Assembly (NCBI GenBank): GCA_965116695.1
Contig: OZ220706.1
Coordinates: forward strand, 2,356,001-2,420,000
Length of the DNA: 64,000 nt
Source of the DNA: JAJDTT01 sp965116695
Lineage (GTDB): Bacteria; Acidobacteriota; UBA6911; RPQK01; JAJDTT01
Reading direction: 5' to 3'
Below are positions 16,505-25,198 of the stretch, piece after piece (the first letter of the stretch is position 1; each line of letters begins with the position of its first letter). The translations under genes and the position numbers were made by a program. The notes beneath the pieces are model-generated. The model had not been told where the DNA came from, did no database searches, and saw only the letters and a list, made by a program, of their open reading frames with translations.

Positions 16505-18331
16505 ATGTCCATCCTGGCGAAAACCGGCGGTCGATTCCCTCTGATTGCGATCCTCCTCGCTTGGCTCCCTCTCCACGCTCAAGGAAACCCCAACGGCTCC
16601 CGGAAGGAACCGGAAATATTGAGCCTCTTCCCGCTCGGCGGTCAGCGTGGGACGACGCTGGAAGTCCGGATGCGGGGCAAGAACCTGGGGGGCACCTACG
16701 CCGTCTGGCTTGACGGCGGGGAACTCAAGGCTCGCGTCCAACGGGTCGACGAAATCAAACTGATAGAATACGACCTGGTCAAGAAAGCATGGAAGAGCCA
16801 ACCCGGCTACCGCGTCTCGTTTCAGGTGGAAATAGATGCCAGCGCGGACATCGGCTCCCATTCGATCCGGGCGGTCACTCCCCAGGGAGTTTCCAACGCG
16901 TTGCCGTTTCGAGTCACCTTCCATCCCGTCCTGACGGAAACCGGGGATCCGCATCAAACGCCGGGCGAGGCGCAGAAGCTGCAGTTCCCGGTGGTGGTCA
17001 ACGGGAAGATCAGCCGGGGAGGTGAGCTGGATTTTTTCGGATTCGATGCCGGCGAGGGTCAGGAGCTGACCTTCGAGGTGGTCTCCCATTTGGGGATCGA
17101 GCCGACACTGACGCTGTACGAACCGGCCGGGAGCTGGTTCGATCCCAATCGCGTCCGGGAGTTGGCGTTCCACCTGGGACGTCTGGCCACACCCGCCACC
17201 ATCCACACGTTCGACCGCATGCCGAATTATGAGAAGCCGCGCCTGACCTACCGGTTCAGCCGCAAGGGACATTACCTGGTCCAGGTGGGAGCCAATATGA
17301 GCAAGGGCGGTCCCGACTGTCCCTATCAGTTCCGCATCTCTCTGGCCGATCCGACGGCGACCCGTCCCCTGGAGAACGGATCGGTGCAGGGATTGCCGTC
17401 CGGCTGGGCCGAATTTTCCCGAGAGCTGGAACCGGATCGCCTGGAGCGGCTCTGGTCGAGAACCGTCCGGGAAACGGCGGATTCTTCCACTCCCACCGCC
17501 GGGCTCTCCCGTCTTATGGAAGCGGAACCCAACCAGTCGGCCGGCCAGGCCCAGGAGGCCGCCGTTGGATCGATCATCGAGGGATCGATCGATCGTCCCG
17601 GCGACATCGACCATTACCGTTTCAAGGTCCGGGACGGAGCGAAGTTGGCGTTCGAAATCGAGACACCGGACGTGACGCCTCCCTTCTTCAATCCACGCCT
17701 CACGGTCCTAGATGCGGAGGGCAACGAGACCTTCAACAACATCTACCGCAGGCTGGGTCGGCAGTTTCAGTTCTACAGCAAGACGGTGGAGGCCAAGACG
17801 CTCCACAGCTTCGAGTCGGGAGGAGAATTCACGCTGCAGGTTCGCGACATCACTTCCCGCCAGGGTGACCCCAGCTTCGTCTACCGGCTCCTGATCCGTC
17901 CGCAGATTCCCCATATGGGCGACATCGAGGTTAAGGACGACCGCGTCAACCTGAGGGCGGGAACGGCCGGAAAACTAACGGTCATCACCGACCAGGAGGA
18001 AGGTTTCGGCGGGGAGATCGTTCTGAGCATAAACAACCTGCCGGCCGGTGTGGAGGCCCTGCCCGGCACGGAACTGGAGCCGGAAAAGGGAATCAATCCG
18101 GACGAGGGTCCCAAGGAACGGTTCGTGCCCAAGAGCCAGAAGGCCACGGTGCTGTTGGTGGCCCGCGAAGACGCCCCGGCCACGCCCATGCCCCGGATGA
18201 TCCGGATCGTGGCCCGCCCCGTTGTCGGCGGATCGCTGGGCCCGTCGCAGTTGGTCCGGGAGGTGCCCCTGATGGTGGTGAAGCGCGCACGACAGATGTT
18301 GGCCGGAACCAGGGAGGAAGAAACCCCTTGA
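16505..18331 (+). CDS. Exported protein with IPT/TIG-like and pre-peptidase C-terminal (PPC) domains
   Basis: 608 residues with a signal peptide (FPLIAILLAWLPLHAQG). Residues about 35-130 form an IPT/TIG-like Ig domain (LFPLGGQRGTTLEVRMRGKNLGGTYAVWLDG). Two PPC-type beta-sandwiches follow (GELDFFGFDAGEGQELTFEV and GDIDHYRFKVRDGAKLAFEI). The C-terminal region is also beta-rich. Such proteins regularly precede DUF1549/DUF1553 and DUF1501 genes in planctomycetes and relatives, and that order holds here: the stop overlaps the next start. The function is unproven; a scaffold or adhesion role in the periplasm is inferred. Confidence 0.8.
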   Translation: MSILAKTGGRFPLIAILLAWLPLHAQGNPNGSRKEPEILSLFPLGGQRGTTLEVRMRGKNLGGTYAVWLDGGELKARVQRVDEIKLIEYDLVKKAWKSQPGYRVSFQVEIDASADIGSHSIRAVTPQGVSNALPFRVTFHPVLTETGDPHQTPGEAQKLQFPVVVNGKISRGGELDFFGFDAGEGQELTFEVVSHLGIEPTLTLYEPAGSWFDPNRVRELAFHLGRLATPATIHTFDRMPNYEKPRLTYRFSRKGHYLVQVGANMSKGGPDCPYQFRISLADPTATRPLENGSVQGLPSGWAEFSRELEPDRLERLWSRTVRETADSSTPTAGLSRLMEAEPNQSAGQAQEAAVGSIIEGSIDRPGDIDHYRFKVRDGAKLAFEIETPDVTPPFFNPRLTVLDAEGNETFNNIYRRLGRQFQFYSKTVEAKTLHSFESGGEFTLQVRDITSRQGDPSFVYRLLIRPQIPHMGDIEVKDDRVNLRAGTAGKLTVITDQEEGFGGEIVLSINNLPAGVEALPGTELEPEKGINPDEGPKERFVPKSQKATVLLVAREDAPATPMPRMIRIVARPVVGGSLGPSQLVREVPLMVVKRARQMLAGTREEETP

Positions 18332-20880
18332 GGGAACGTTCCCTGCCGAATCTGATTCTGGGAGCCTGCATCCTCGCCGCTACGGCCCAGGCCGCCCCGG
18401 CGCCGGGAAAGCCGGCAGTGAACCTCGAGTCTCCGCTCTCGGTGCGCGTGGAGCCGCGGAACGCGACGCTGTGGGGCCCCCGGGCCACCCAGCGTTTCCT
18501 GGTCCTGGGCAAGTTCGCCGACGGTCTGGAACGGGACCTGACGTCACGCAGCCGTTTTTCCGTTTCCGAGTCCGAAGTGGCCCGCGTGGAGGCGACCGGC
18601 CGCGTCGTCGCCCTCGACGACGGGCAGACCCGGTTGCAGGTGGAAGCGGCCGGCCATACGGTCGAGACCACGATTCGGGTGGAGGGCTCAGACGAACCCC
18701 GTCCCTTCAGCTTCGACCGGGTGATCGGCGGGATCCTCACCCAAAAGGGGTGCAACGACAGCGGCTGCCACGGGAGCGTGAAGGGGAGAGGCGGGTTGAA
18801 GCTCTCCCTGAACGGACTCTATCCCGAAAAGGACTACCAGTGGATCGTGGAAGGCGGCGTCTACCAGGTCCTGAGCTCCGAGTCGGGAGGACCGCGGGTG
18901 CCTCGCGTCAATCTGCAAGATCCGGAAAAGAGCCTCCTGCTGCTCAAGCCGACGTTCAGCGTCCCCCACGGAGGCGGCCAACTCATCGCGGAGGATTCCC
19001 GGCACTATGAGGGGATTCTGGACTGGGTCCGGGCCGGCGCCCCCTACGGGGAGCAAGGCGCGGTCGAGAGCATCGGGATCGAGCGGCTGGAAGTCTACCC
19101 GCAATGGACGGTACTGGACCCGCAGGGAACCCAACAGCTTCTGGTGACGGCGTATCTCGCGAATGGCCGCCGCGAAGATCTCACCGGGGACGTGCTCTAC
19201 GTCTCGAATGATCCGGGCGTGGTGAGCGTGAGCCGGGAAGGCCTGGTCAGAGCCGGGAAGAGGGGGGAGACGCAGGTGATGATTCGGGCGGCGGGGCACG
19301 AGGTCAGCGCCGGTTTCGGCGTGATCGCCGAGACCATCGCCGACTACCCGGAGGTGCCGCGCCGGAACTTCATCGACGGTCACGTCTTCACCAAACTGCG
19401 CCAACTCAACATCCTGCCGTCGGAACTTTCCAGCGACGGGGAGTTCCTGCGGCGGGTCTGCCTGGACCTGACCGGCACCTTGCCGCCCCCGGATCGGGTG
19501 CGGGAGTTCCTGGCGGACCCCGATCCGGACAAACGGGACAAGCTGGTCGAGATCCTGCTGGATTCTCCCGAGTACATCGACTATTGGACCTTTCGATTCG
19601 CCGAACTCTTTCGGGTCAGCTACGAGAACGGTGGAGACGGCGGCGTTTATCCCCTGCTCTACTGGCGATGGATCCGGGATTCCATCGCGCGCAACAAGCC
19701 CTACAACCAGGTGGCGCGCGAGCGTCTGGCCGCGCAGGGCTACGACGGCCCCACCAGGCACTACTTCAACGGTTCGGACATGCGCCGGCCGACGGACGTC
19801 ATGGCCGAGCAGGTCCGGGTCTTCTTCGGGCGGCGGCTGGACTGCGCCCAGTGCCACGACCATCCCTACGAGGCCTGGAGTCAGGATCAGTTCTGGGGGA
19901 TGACCGCCTTCTTCGGACGGGTCACGCAGTTGGGACAACTGAGTCACACTCCGCCCGGGGTGGTCATCGACGATCCCGCCGGGCACGGCCTCTTTGGCGA
20001 GGGCGAGAAGGTGATCCACCCGCGCTCCAAGGAGGAGGTCCCCCCTCGATACCTGGACGGCGCCCTCCTGGAGGATGACGAACTGGGCGACCCCCGGACT
20101 CCGCTGGCATCCTGGATGACCTCACATCCTCACTTTGCCGAAGCCGCCGTGAACCGGATCTGGGGAAACTTCTTCGGCCGGGGGATCGTCGATCCGGTGG
20201 ACGACTTCCGCTCCAGCCACCAGCCGACCCATCCCCGGCTGCTGAAGGCGCTGGCCCGTGACTTCGTGGAGCACGGCTACGATCTGAAACACCTGATCCG
20301 CCGGATCGTGCGTTCCCGAACCTACCAGCTTTCCGGCACCCCCAACGAAACCAACCGGGACGACCGGATCAACTATTCCCGAGCCTGGCCCCGGCCGCTG
20401 GACGCGGAAGTGCTCCTGGACGCCATTTCCCAGGTGACCGGCGTTCCCGAAGCGTTCAAGAACAACACCGGCATGCCCATGCCCCCCGGCACCCGGGCCC
20501 TGAACCTGGACCGGCCCCATATGTACCCCTCCCGGTTTCTGGACATGTACGGACGGACCGACCGTCAGAAGGTGCCGGACCGAAGAGTCGAGGCGAACGT
20601 GGAGCAGGGCCTGCATCTGCTGGCGGGTCCGACCTACACCAGCAAGCTCTCCGGGAAGGGGGGGCGGATCGACCGGTTCCTCGAGAGCGGCGCTTCGGAC
20701 CGGGAGGTCATCGAGGAGCTCTCCCTGGCGGGGCGTACGCGGTTCCCCACCTCCAGTGAGCGGGCCGCTCTGGAGAGAATGATGGAGAGCAGGATCGAGG
20801 CGGGATCGTCCCGCCGGCAGGCGTTGGAGGCGCTGCTCTGGGGTCTCGTCGCTTCCCGGGAATTTGCCTACAATCACTAA
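18328..20880 (+). CDS. DUF1549/DUF1553 protein with Ig-like and c-type haem motifs
   Basis: 850 residues from a TTG that overlaps the previous stop (TTGA); the signal peptide begins at once (LPNLILGACILAATAQA). An Ig-like BIG2 domain spans about 35-118. A planctomycete-cytochrome-like motif follows (C142-N-D-S-G-C147-H148, a CX4CH). A second BIG2 domain lies near 245-335. DUF1549 (about 350-560) contains a CAQCH haem motif at C506-H510 followed by DHPYEAW. DUF1553 closes the protein (NRIWGNFFGRGIVDPVDDFR). These proteins are widespread in planctomycetes and thought to work outside the cytoplasm with DUF1501 partners. The enzymatic role is not established. Confidence 0.9.
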   Translation: MRERSLPNLILGACILAATAQAAPAPGKPAVNLESPLSVRVEPRNATLWGPRATQRFLVLGKFADGLERDLTSRSRFSVSESEVARVEATGRVVALDDGQTRLQVEAAGHTVETTIRVEGSDEPRPFSFDRVIGGILTQKGCNDSGCHGSVKGRGGLKLSLNGLYPEKDYQWIVEGGVYQVLSSESGGPRVPRVNLQDPEKSLLLLKPTFSVPHGGGQLIAEDSRHYEGILDWVRAGAPYGEQGAVESIGIERLEVYPQWTVLDPQGTQQLLVTAYLANGRREDLTGDVLYVSNDPGVVSVSREGLVRAGKRGETQVMIRAAGHEVSAGFGVIAETIADYPEVPRRNFIDGHVFTKLRQLNILPSELSSDGEFLRRVCLDLTGTLPPPDRVREFLADPDPDKRDKLVEILLDSPEYIDYWTFRFAELFRVSYENGGDGGVYPLLYWRWIRDSIARNKPYNQVARERLAAQGYDGPTRHYFNGSDMRRPTDVMAEQVRVFFGRRLDCAQCHDHPYEAWSQDQFWGMTAFFGRVTQLGQLSHTPPGVVIDDPAGHGLFGEGEKVIHPRSKEEVPPRYLDGALLEDDELGDPRTPLASWMTSHPHFAEAAVNRIWGNFFGRGIVDPVDDFRSSHQPTHPRLLKALARDFVEHGYDLKHLIRRIVRSRTYQLSGTPNETNRDDRINYSRAWPRPLDAEVLLDAISQVTGVPEAFKNNTGMPMPPGTRALNLDRPHMYPSRFLDMYGRTDRQKVPDRRVEANVEQGLHLLAGPTYTSKLSGKGGRIDRFLESGASDREVIEELSLAGRTRFPTSSERAALERMMESRIEAGSSRRQALEALLWGLVASREFAYNH

Positions 20881-20927
20881 CTTACATAGGATCGCGAAAG
20901 AGCGCGAATTCAAGAAAGGCAGCGTCG

Positions 20928-22262
20928 ATGAAGTCCCCTGGCTGTTCCCATTGCGCGGGGCCCGGCCGCCGCGACTTTCTCCGGGTGGGTTCCCTGAGCC
21001 TGCTGGGAGTCAGCTTGAGCCAATACCTCGAGCTCCAGAGCGTCTTGGCCGCGGTGAACAAGGATGGTCCCGCCCGTCAGGCCAAGGCCCAGGCCTGCAT
21101 CCTGCTCATGTTGGAGGGGGGACCGGGCCAGATGGACACCTGGGACCCCAAGCCCAACAGCAACTTCAAGCCGATCTCGACCAACGTCGCCGGGATCCGG
21201 ATCTCCGAACTCTTCCCCCAGGTGGCCCGCCACATGGACAAGTTGTCCATCATCCGGTCCATGGAGACGGAAGAGGTCGACCACCCGCAGGGGACGCACT
21301 ACGTATTGACGGGCCACCGGCCCAACGCCGCCATGCAGTTTCCCAGCCTCGGATCCATCATCGCCAAGGAGATGGGACCCCGAAGATCGCTGCCCCCCTA
21401 CGTGATCGCCCCCCAAATCACCACCGAGCAGCACCGGAACTATTACCGGTCCGCGTTCCTGGGCCCGCGATACGACCCGCTGCGGCTGGGCGACCCCAAC
21501 CAGCCGGACTTCCGGGTCGCGGACCTGACCTTGCCCAAGTCGATCTCGGTGGAGCGGATCGAGGAGCGGCGTTCCTTTCTGAAGGTCTGGGACGCCCTCT
21601 ACCGGCAGAAGGAAGAGATCGCCGAATACGGCAACCTGGACTCCTTCACCGACCAGGCGCTGCAGATGATCCTGTCGCCGGACGTGAGGAACGCCTTCGA
21701 CATCTCCCAGGAACCGGACAAGCTGAGAGACCTGTACGGCCGGCACCCCTTCGGCCAGAGCGTCCTGCTGGCGCGGCGGCTGGTGGAGTCGGGAACCCGG
21801 TTCGTGACCGCCGCGGGCTACAGGGCCAGTTGGGACACCCACAGCAACAACGACAAGAGCCTGCGCGAAAAGCTGGCCCCGCCGCTGGACCGGGCCCTCT
21901 CGACCCTGTTGTGGGACCTGGACCAGCGGGGCCTGCTGGAATCGACCATCGTCATCGCCATGGGGGAGTTCGGGCGCACTCCCCACATCAACCCGATTCT
22001 GGGGCGCGACCATTGGCCCCATTGCTGGTCCCTGATCCTGGGAGGCGGCGGCATCCAAGGCGGACAGATCATCGGCGCCAGCGACGACCGGGGCGCCTAC
22101 GTGGCCGAGCGGAGGGTGACCATGGGGGACGTGTTCGCCACTCTCTACAAGGCGTTCGGAATCGACTGGACCAAGACCTACATGCACCCCATCGGCCGGC
22201 CCATCAAGATCGCCAACTCCATCGGCGACGAGCAGGGGAATCCGATTTCGGGACTGGTCTGA
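20928..22262 (+). CDS. DUF1501 domain protein, Tat-exported
   Basis: 444 residues. The N-terminus GRRDFLRVGSLSLLGVSLS is a Tat signal with twin arginines. The body matches DUF1501, an alkaline-phosphatase/sulfatase-fold family: LLMLEGGPGQMDTWDPKP near the N-terminus, IRSMETEEVDHPQGTHYVLTG, and MGEFGRTPHINPILGRDHWP near the C-terminus, which supply metal-binding Asp and His residues. No CxPxR sulfatase motif is present. It sits 47 bp downstream of the DUF1549/1553 gene with an AAAGG ribosome site, forming a three-gene exported module with it and the PPC protein. The substrate is unknown. Confidence 0.9.
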   Translation: MKSPGCSHCAGPGRRDFLRVGSLSLLGVSLSQYLELQSVLAAVNKDGPARQAKAQACILLMLEGGPGQMDTWDPKPNSNFKPISTNVAGIRISELFPQVARHMDKLSIIRSMETEEVDHPQGTHYVLTGHRPNAAMQFPSLGSIIAKEMGPRRSLPPYVIAPQITTEQHRNYYRSAFLGPRYDPLRLGDPNQPDFRVADLTLPKSISVERIEERRSFLKVWDALYRQKEEIAEYGNLDSFTDQALQMILSPDVRNAFDISQEPDKLRDLYGRHPFGQSVLLARRLVESGTRFVTAAGYRASWDTHSNNDKSLREKLAPPLDRALSTLLWDLDQRGLLESTIVIAMGEFGRTPHINPILGRDHWPHCWSLILGGGGIQGGQIIGASDDRGAYVAERRVTMGDVFATLYKAFGIDWTKTYMHPIGRPIKIANSIGDEQGNPISGLV

Positions 22263-22310
22263 CGCAAATTTCTCCCCTGCAGGCTCCCATCCATCCAGGA
22301 AAGCAGTCCG

Positions 22311-23276
22311 ATGCAATATCGTCAGCTTGGAAACAGCGGCCTCAACATCTCCATCATCGGCCTCGGCACCAACGTCTTCGGTCAGCATGAGGGTTTCACC
22401 CACTACTGCGACGAGAGGGAGACGGCCGCCATCATCCACCGGGCGGCCGACCTGGGCATCAACCACATCGACACCGCCGACATGTACTCGCACGGCGTCT
22501 CCGAGACCTACATCGGCAGGGCCGTCGCCGGACGGCGCGACCGCTTCGTCATCGCCAGCAAGGTGGGACTGCGGGTGGGGGACGGACCCAACGATGCGGG
22601 ACTCTCGCGCGGCCACATCATGAGCAGCATCGATGGCACGCTCCGCCGCCTGGACACGGACTACGTCGACCTCTACTACGCGCACCGGCCGGACCCTGCG
22701 ACGCCCATCGAGGAGACGCTCCGCGCCTTCGACGACCTGGTTCGCCAGGGGAAGGTGCGCTACGTCGGATGCTCGAACTACGCAGGCTGGGAAATCGCCA
22801 CGGCGAGCGGTGTAGCGGAGCGGCGCGGTTATGCGCCGTTCCTGGTCAGCCAGTCGCCGTACAACCTCTTCGAACGGTCGCTGGAAGCCGAGGTCCTTCC
22901 CTCCTGCCGGCACCACGGGCTGAGCATCGCCGCCTACTCCCCCCTGGCCCAAGGCGTCCTGACGGGCAAGTATCGCCGCGGCGCGCCGATCCCGCGCGGC
23001 ACCCGGGCCTGGAAGAATCCGAGTCCCGTCCTGGCCCGTTACATGACCGGCGAGCGCCTGGAGACGGTCGAGCGGCTCGACGCCTGGACACGGGATCAGG
23101 GCCGCCGGCTGGGTGAACTGGCCATCGCCTGGCTGCTGGAGAAGGACTACGTCTGCACGGTCCTGGTGGCGGTCACCAGCATCGAACAACTGGAAGCCAA
23201 CGTCGCGGCCGCCGACTGGACGCTCTTGCCGGAACAGGTGCAGGAAGTCGAAGCCATCGCGGCTGGGAGGCATTGA
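22311..23276 (+). CDS. Aldo/keto reductase
   Basis: 321 residues, a typical (beta/alpha)8 aldo/keto reductase. The catalytic tetrad is visible: Asp and Tyr in HIDTADMYSHG, Lys in VIASKVG, His in DLYYAHRPD. The YSPLAQGVLTGKY segment is characteristic of the YajO/voltage-gated-channel-beta-like subgroup. It uses NADPH to reduce aldehydes or ketones in the cytoplasm. It begins 48 bp after the DUF1501 gene and may be read from the same promoter. A 26-bp hairpin separates it from the convergent ThuA gene. Confidence 0.9.
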   Translation: MQYRQLGNSGLNISIIGLGTNVFGQHEGFTHYCDERETAAIIHRAADLGINHIDTADMYSHGVSETYIGRAVAGRRDRFVIASKVGLRVGDGPNDAGLSRGHIMSSIDGTLRRLDTDYVDLYYAHRPDPATPIEETLRAFDDLVRQGKVRYVGCSNYAGWEIATASGVAERRGYAPFLVSQSPYNLFERSLEAEVLPSCRHHGLSIAAYSPLAQGVLTGKYRRGAPIPRGTRAWKNPSPVLARYMTGERLETVERLDAWTRDQGRRLGELAIAWLLEKDYVCTVLVAVTSIEQLEANVAAADWTLLPEQVQEVEAIAAGRH

Positions 23277-23277
23277 A

Positions 23278-23303
23278 GAGTGGGGACAAGACTGTCCCCA
23301 CTC
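23278..23303. terminator. Perfect hairpin filling the gap between convergent genes
   Basis: An 11-bp perfect stem (GAGTGGGGACA and its complement) with loop AGAC. It occupies 26 of the 27 bp between the stops of the aldo/keto reductase and ThuA genes. It belongs to the GGGGACA repeat family. Symmetry and location suggest bidirectional termination, but there is no U-tract. Confidence 0.55.
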
Positions 23304-24044
23304 CTATCGGCGGACCAACCACCTGGCCGCGTTGCGGATGAGCCGCTGCATCATGGGATGGCCCAGCGCTTCGGGCGTGTGTCCCGGCGCCAGATAGCAG
23401 AATCTTCCCTTCCCCATCTCGCGCCACCATCCTGCCGGGGCAGACAGGTTGTCCCGCGCCATGGAACGCAGCAGGAGGTGCTCGCGGTCGAGATAGTATT
23501 TCACCGTGTGCTGCTCGTCGAAGATCTCGAAGTCCTCCACGCCTGAGGTCACGGGGTGATTCCTGTCCTCGACTCGTATCGTGAAGACATAAGGCTCGGG
23601 ATGGCCGCCGTAGTCTCCCCCGAAGAGTTCGTAGTAGAGGCCGTCCGGCGGGTACAGGCCTTGAGAGTTGTGCAGCGCGAGGAATCCGCCGCCGCCGTGA
23701 ACGAAATCCCAGATGGCCTGCTGCTGCGTGTCGGTCATCCATTTGACGTGTGGTTTGTCAAACCCTTCCGGCCAGTTCATGCCGTCGCGGAGGATGATGA
23801 GCAGGTTATGTTTCGCGAGCGCTTCGGGAGTCAGGGCTTCGACGTTCTCGATGAAGGTCACCGGGATGTTTTCCCGAACCAGGGCCGTGGCCAGATGATC
23901 CCGGATGTAGACCGGACTGTGGTACCGGTCGCCGATCAGAGCCAATGCACGGGGCCGATCGGCGGTCTGGTAGACCTCGAACGCTTTCTGCGCCGGAAGC
24001 GTCACAGTCAGGGCGAACAGGGTCAGTAACAATATAGTCTTCAT
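23304..24044 (-). CDS. ThuA-like domain protein, exported
   Basis: 246 residues with a signal peptide (MKTILLLTLFALTVTLPAQK). The rest is a ThuA-like class-I glutamine-amidotransferase fold (ALALIGDRYHSPVYIRDHL, FVHGGGGFLALHNSQG, YYELFGGDYGGHP, and the closing CYLAPGHTPEALGHP). ThuA was named from trehalose utilisation; many secreted homologues accompany glycan-degrading enzymes and have no proven reaction. It starts 9 bp after the methyltransferase gene on the same strand and is probably co-transcribed with it. Confidence 0.85.
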   Translation of the reverse strand: MKTILLLTLFALTVTLPAQKAFEVYQTADRPRALALIGDRYHSPVYIRDHLATALVRENIPVTFIENVEALTPEALAKHNLLIILRDGMNWPEGFDKPHVKWMTDTQQQAIWDFVHGGGGFLALHNSQGLYPPDGLYYELFGGDYGGHPEPYVFTIRVEDRNHPVTSGVEDFEIFDEQHTVKYYLDREHLLLRSMARDNLSAPAGWWREMGKGRFCYLAPGHTPEALGHPMMQRLIRNAARWLVRR

Positions 24045-24053
24045 AGTGGAACC

Positions 24054-25052
24054 TCAGGCGTGAACTGCCGGCTCGTCCCTTTGGCGGTGTTCCCAGTTGA
24101 ACTCGGTCTCGCTCATGGGAGAGTCGGGGAAGGGCTGCCAGACCTCCGCCCGCTCCTTCTTGCCCAGACCCCGGGCCATCTCCAGCATGTGGCTTCCGAT
24201 GCACCCGCAGCATCCCCCGATGAAGTCGACCCCCAGGTCGCGGGAGCGGGGGGCGAACTCGCCCATCTCATAGCGGGTCAGCAGTGTCCTCTCAAGCTGG
24301 TCGGGAAAGGCCGGATTGGCGGTGAACCAGGGGATCCGGTCCGTGCAGGCGAAGGCTACGGGCTGGGCCGCCAGGTAGACGTCGGTAGCCTCCCGCATCT
24401 CCTCGACGATGGGATAGGTCCGCTCGGGGTCGCGCATGCAGTTGGTCCCCACGATGTCCGCTCCTTCAGCCGTCAGGATGCGGGCGCACTCGGCGGGGGA
24501 GTAGCCGTCCTCCGTCTTGCCGCCGCCGCGAAAGGAGACGGTGATCATGGCTGGGACCGAAGTGTGTTTCTTGATCACCTCCAGGCAGAGCCGGGCCTCC
24601 CCGAAACGCCAGAAGGTCTCCCCGATGATGAAGTCCACCCCCTCCTGGGCCTCGATCTGCTCTTCGAACATGGCCGCCACCAGGGCCCGGGCGCTGGGGC
24701 TGCCCTCCTCCCATTTCCAGGTGGCGCAGAGGTCCCCCGCCACCAGGGCCTGGTCTCCCGCCACTTCACGGCAGATCTGGGTGGCTTTCCGGTTGATCTC
24801 CATGGTCTGGTGGTCCCGGCCCACCGTGGCCAGCTTCGCGCGGCTGCCGTAGAAGGCCATGACCTGCAGCACCTCGGCGCCGGCGTTGAGAAACTCGACG
24901 TGGAGCTGCCGGATGGCCTCGGGGTGGTCCAGGACGAAGTGGGGCGTGAAGGCTCCGGCCGTACCGTATCCCCGGCGTTCCAGCTCGATGATGTAGCCGC
25001 CGTCGCCGAGGACGGGTCCCGCAGCCAATCGGTCCAGGATGTTTCGATTCAT
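24054..25052 (-). CDS. Homocysteine S-methyltransferase family protein (BHMT-like)
   Basis: The start at 25052 (MNRNILDRL) follows AGGAAG. The 332-residue barrel has the three zinc cysteines of the family: one in ADIVGTNCMRD and two adjacent in FIGGCCGCIGSHM. VLGDGGYIIELERRG is the N-terminal substrate loop. These enzymes move a methyl group from betaine, dimethylsulfonioacetate or S-methylmethionine to homocysteine. A betaine donor is inferred from the soxBDAG operon 3 kb away, which would consume downstream demethylation products; no dimethylglycine dehydrogenase is seen here. Divergent from the BNR_4-like gene. Confidence 0.85.
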   Translation of the reverse strand: MNRNILDRLAAGPVLGDGGYIIELERRGYGTAGAFTPHFVLDHPEAIRQLHVEFLNAGAEVLQVMAFYGSRAKLATVGRDHQTMEINRKATQICREVAGDQALVAGDLCATWKWEEGSPSARALVAAMFEEQIEAQEGVDFIIGETFWRFGEARLCLEVIKKHTSVPAMITVSFRGGGKTEDGYSPAECARILTAEGADIVGTNCMRDPERTYPIVEEMREATDVYLAAQPVAFACTDRIPWFTANPAFPDQLERTLLTRYEMGEFAPRSRDLGVDFIGGCCGCIGSHMLEMARGLGKKERAEVWQPFPDSPMSETEFNWEHRQRDEPAVHA

Positions 25053-25198
25053 GGCAAGACTTCCTTTCTTCTCTGGTTTCCGGACCTGAGGTGAGTCCGG
25101 ATGATTCCAAGATGGCGTGTGCAGGTGCCTGTGGGAGACACTCATTCATAATACACTCAGCGAACGGGCGAAAAACCCGGACCGGGCACAAAACTGAG

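Noticed and set aside
20910..23273. 787-codon open frame on the minus strand
   Set aside because: It is antisense to the DUF1501 and aldo/keto reductase genes, both with clear motifs and ribosome sites.
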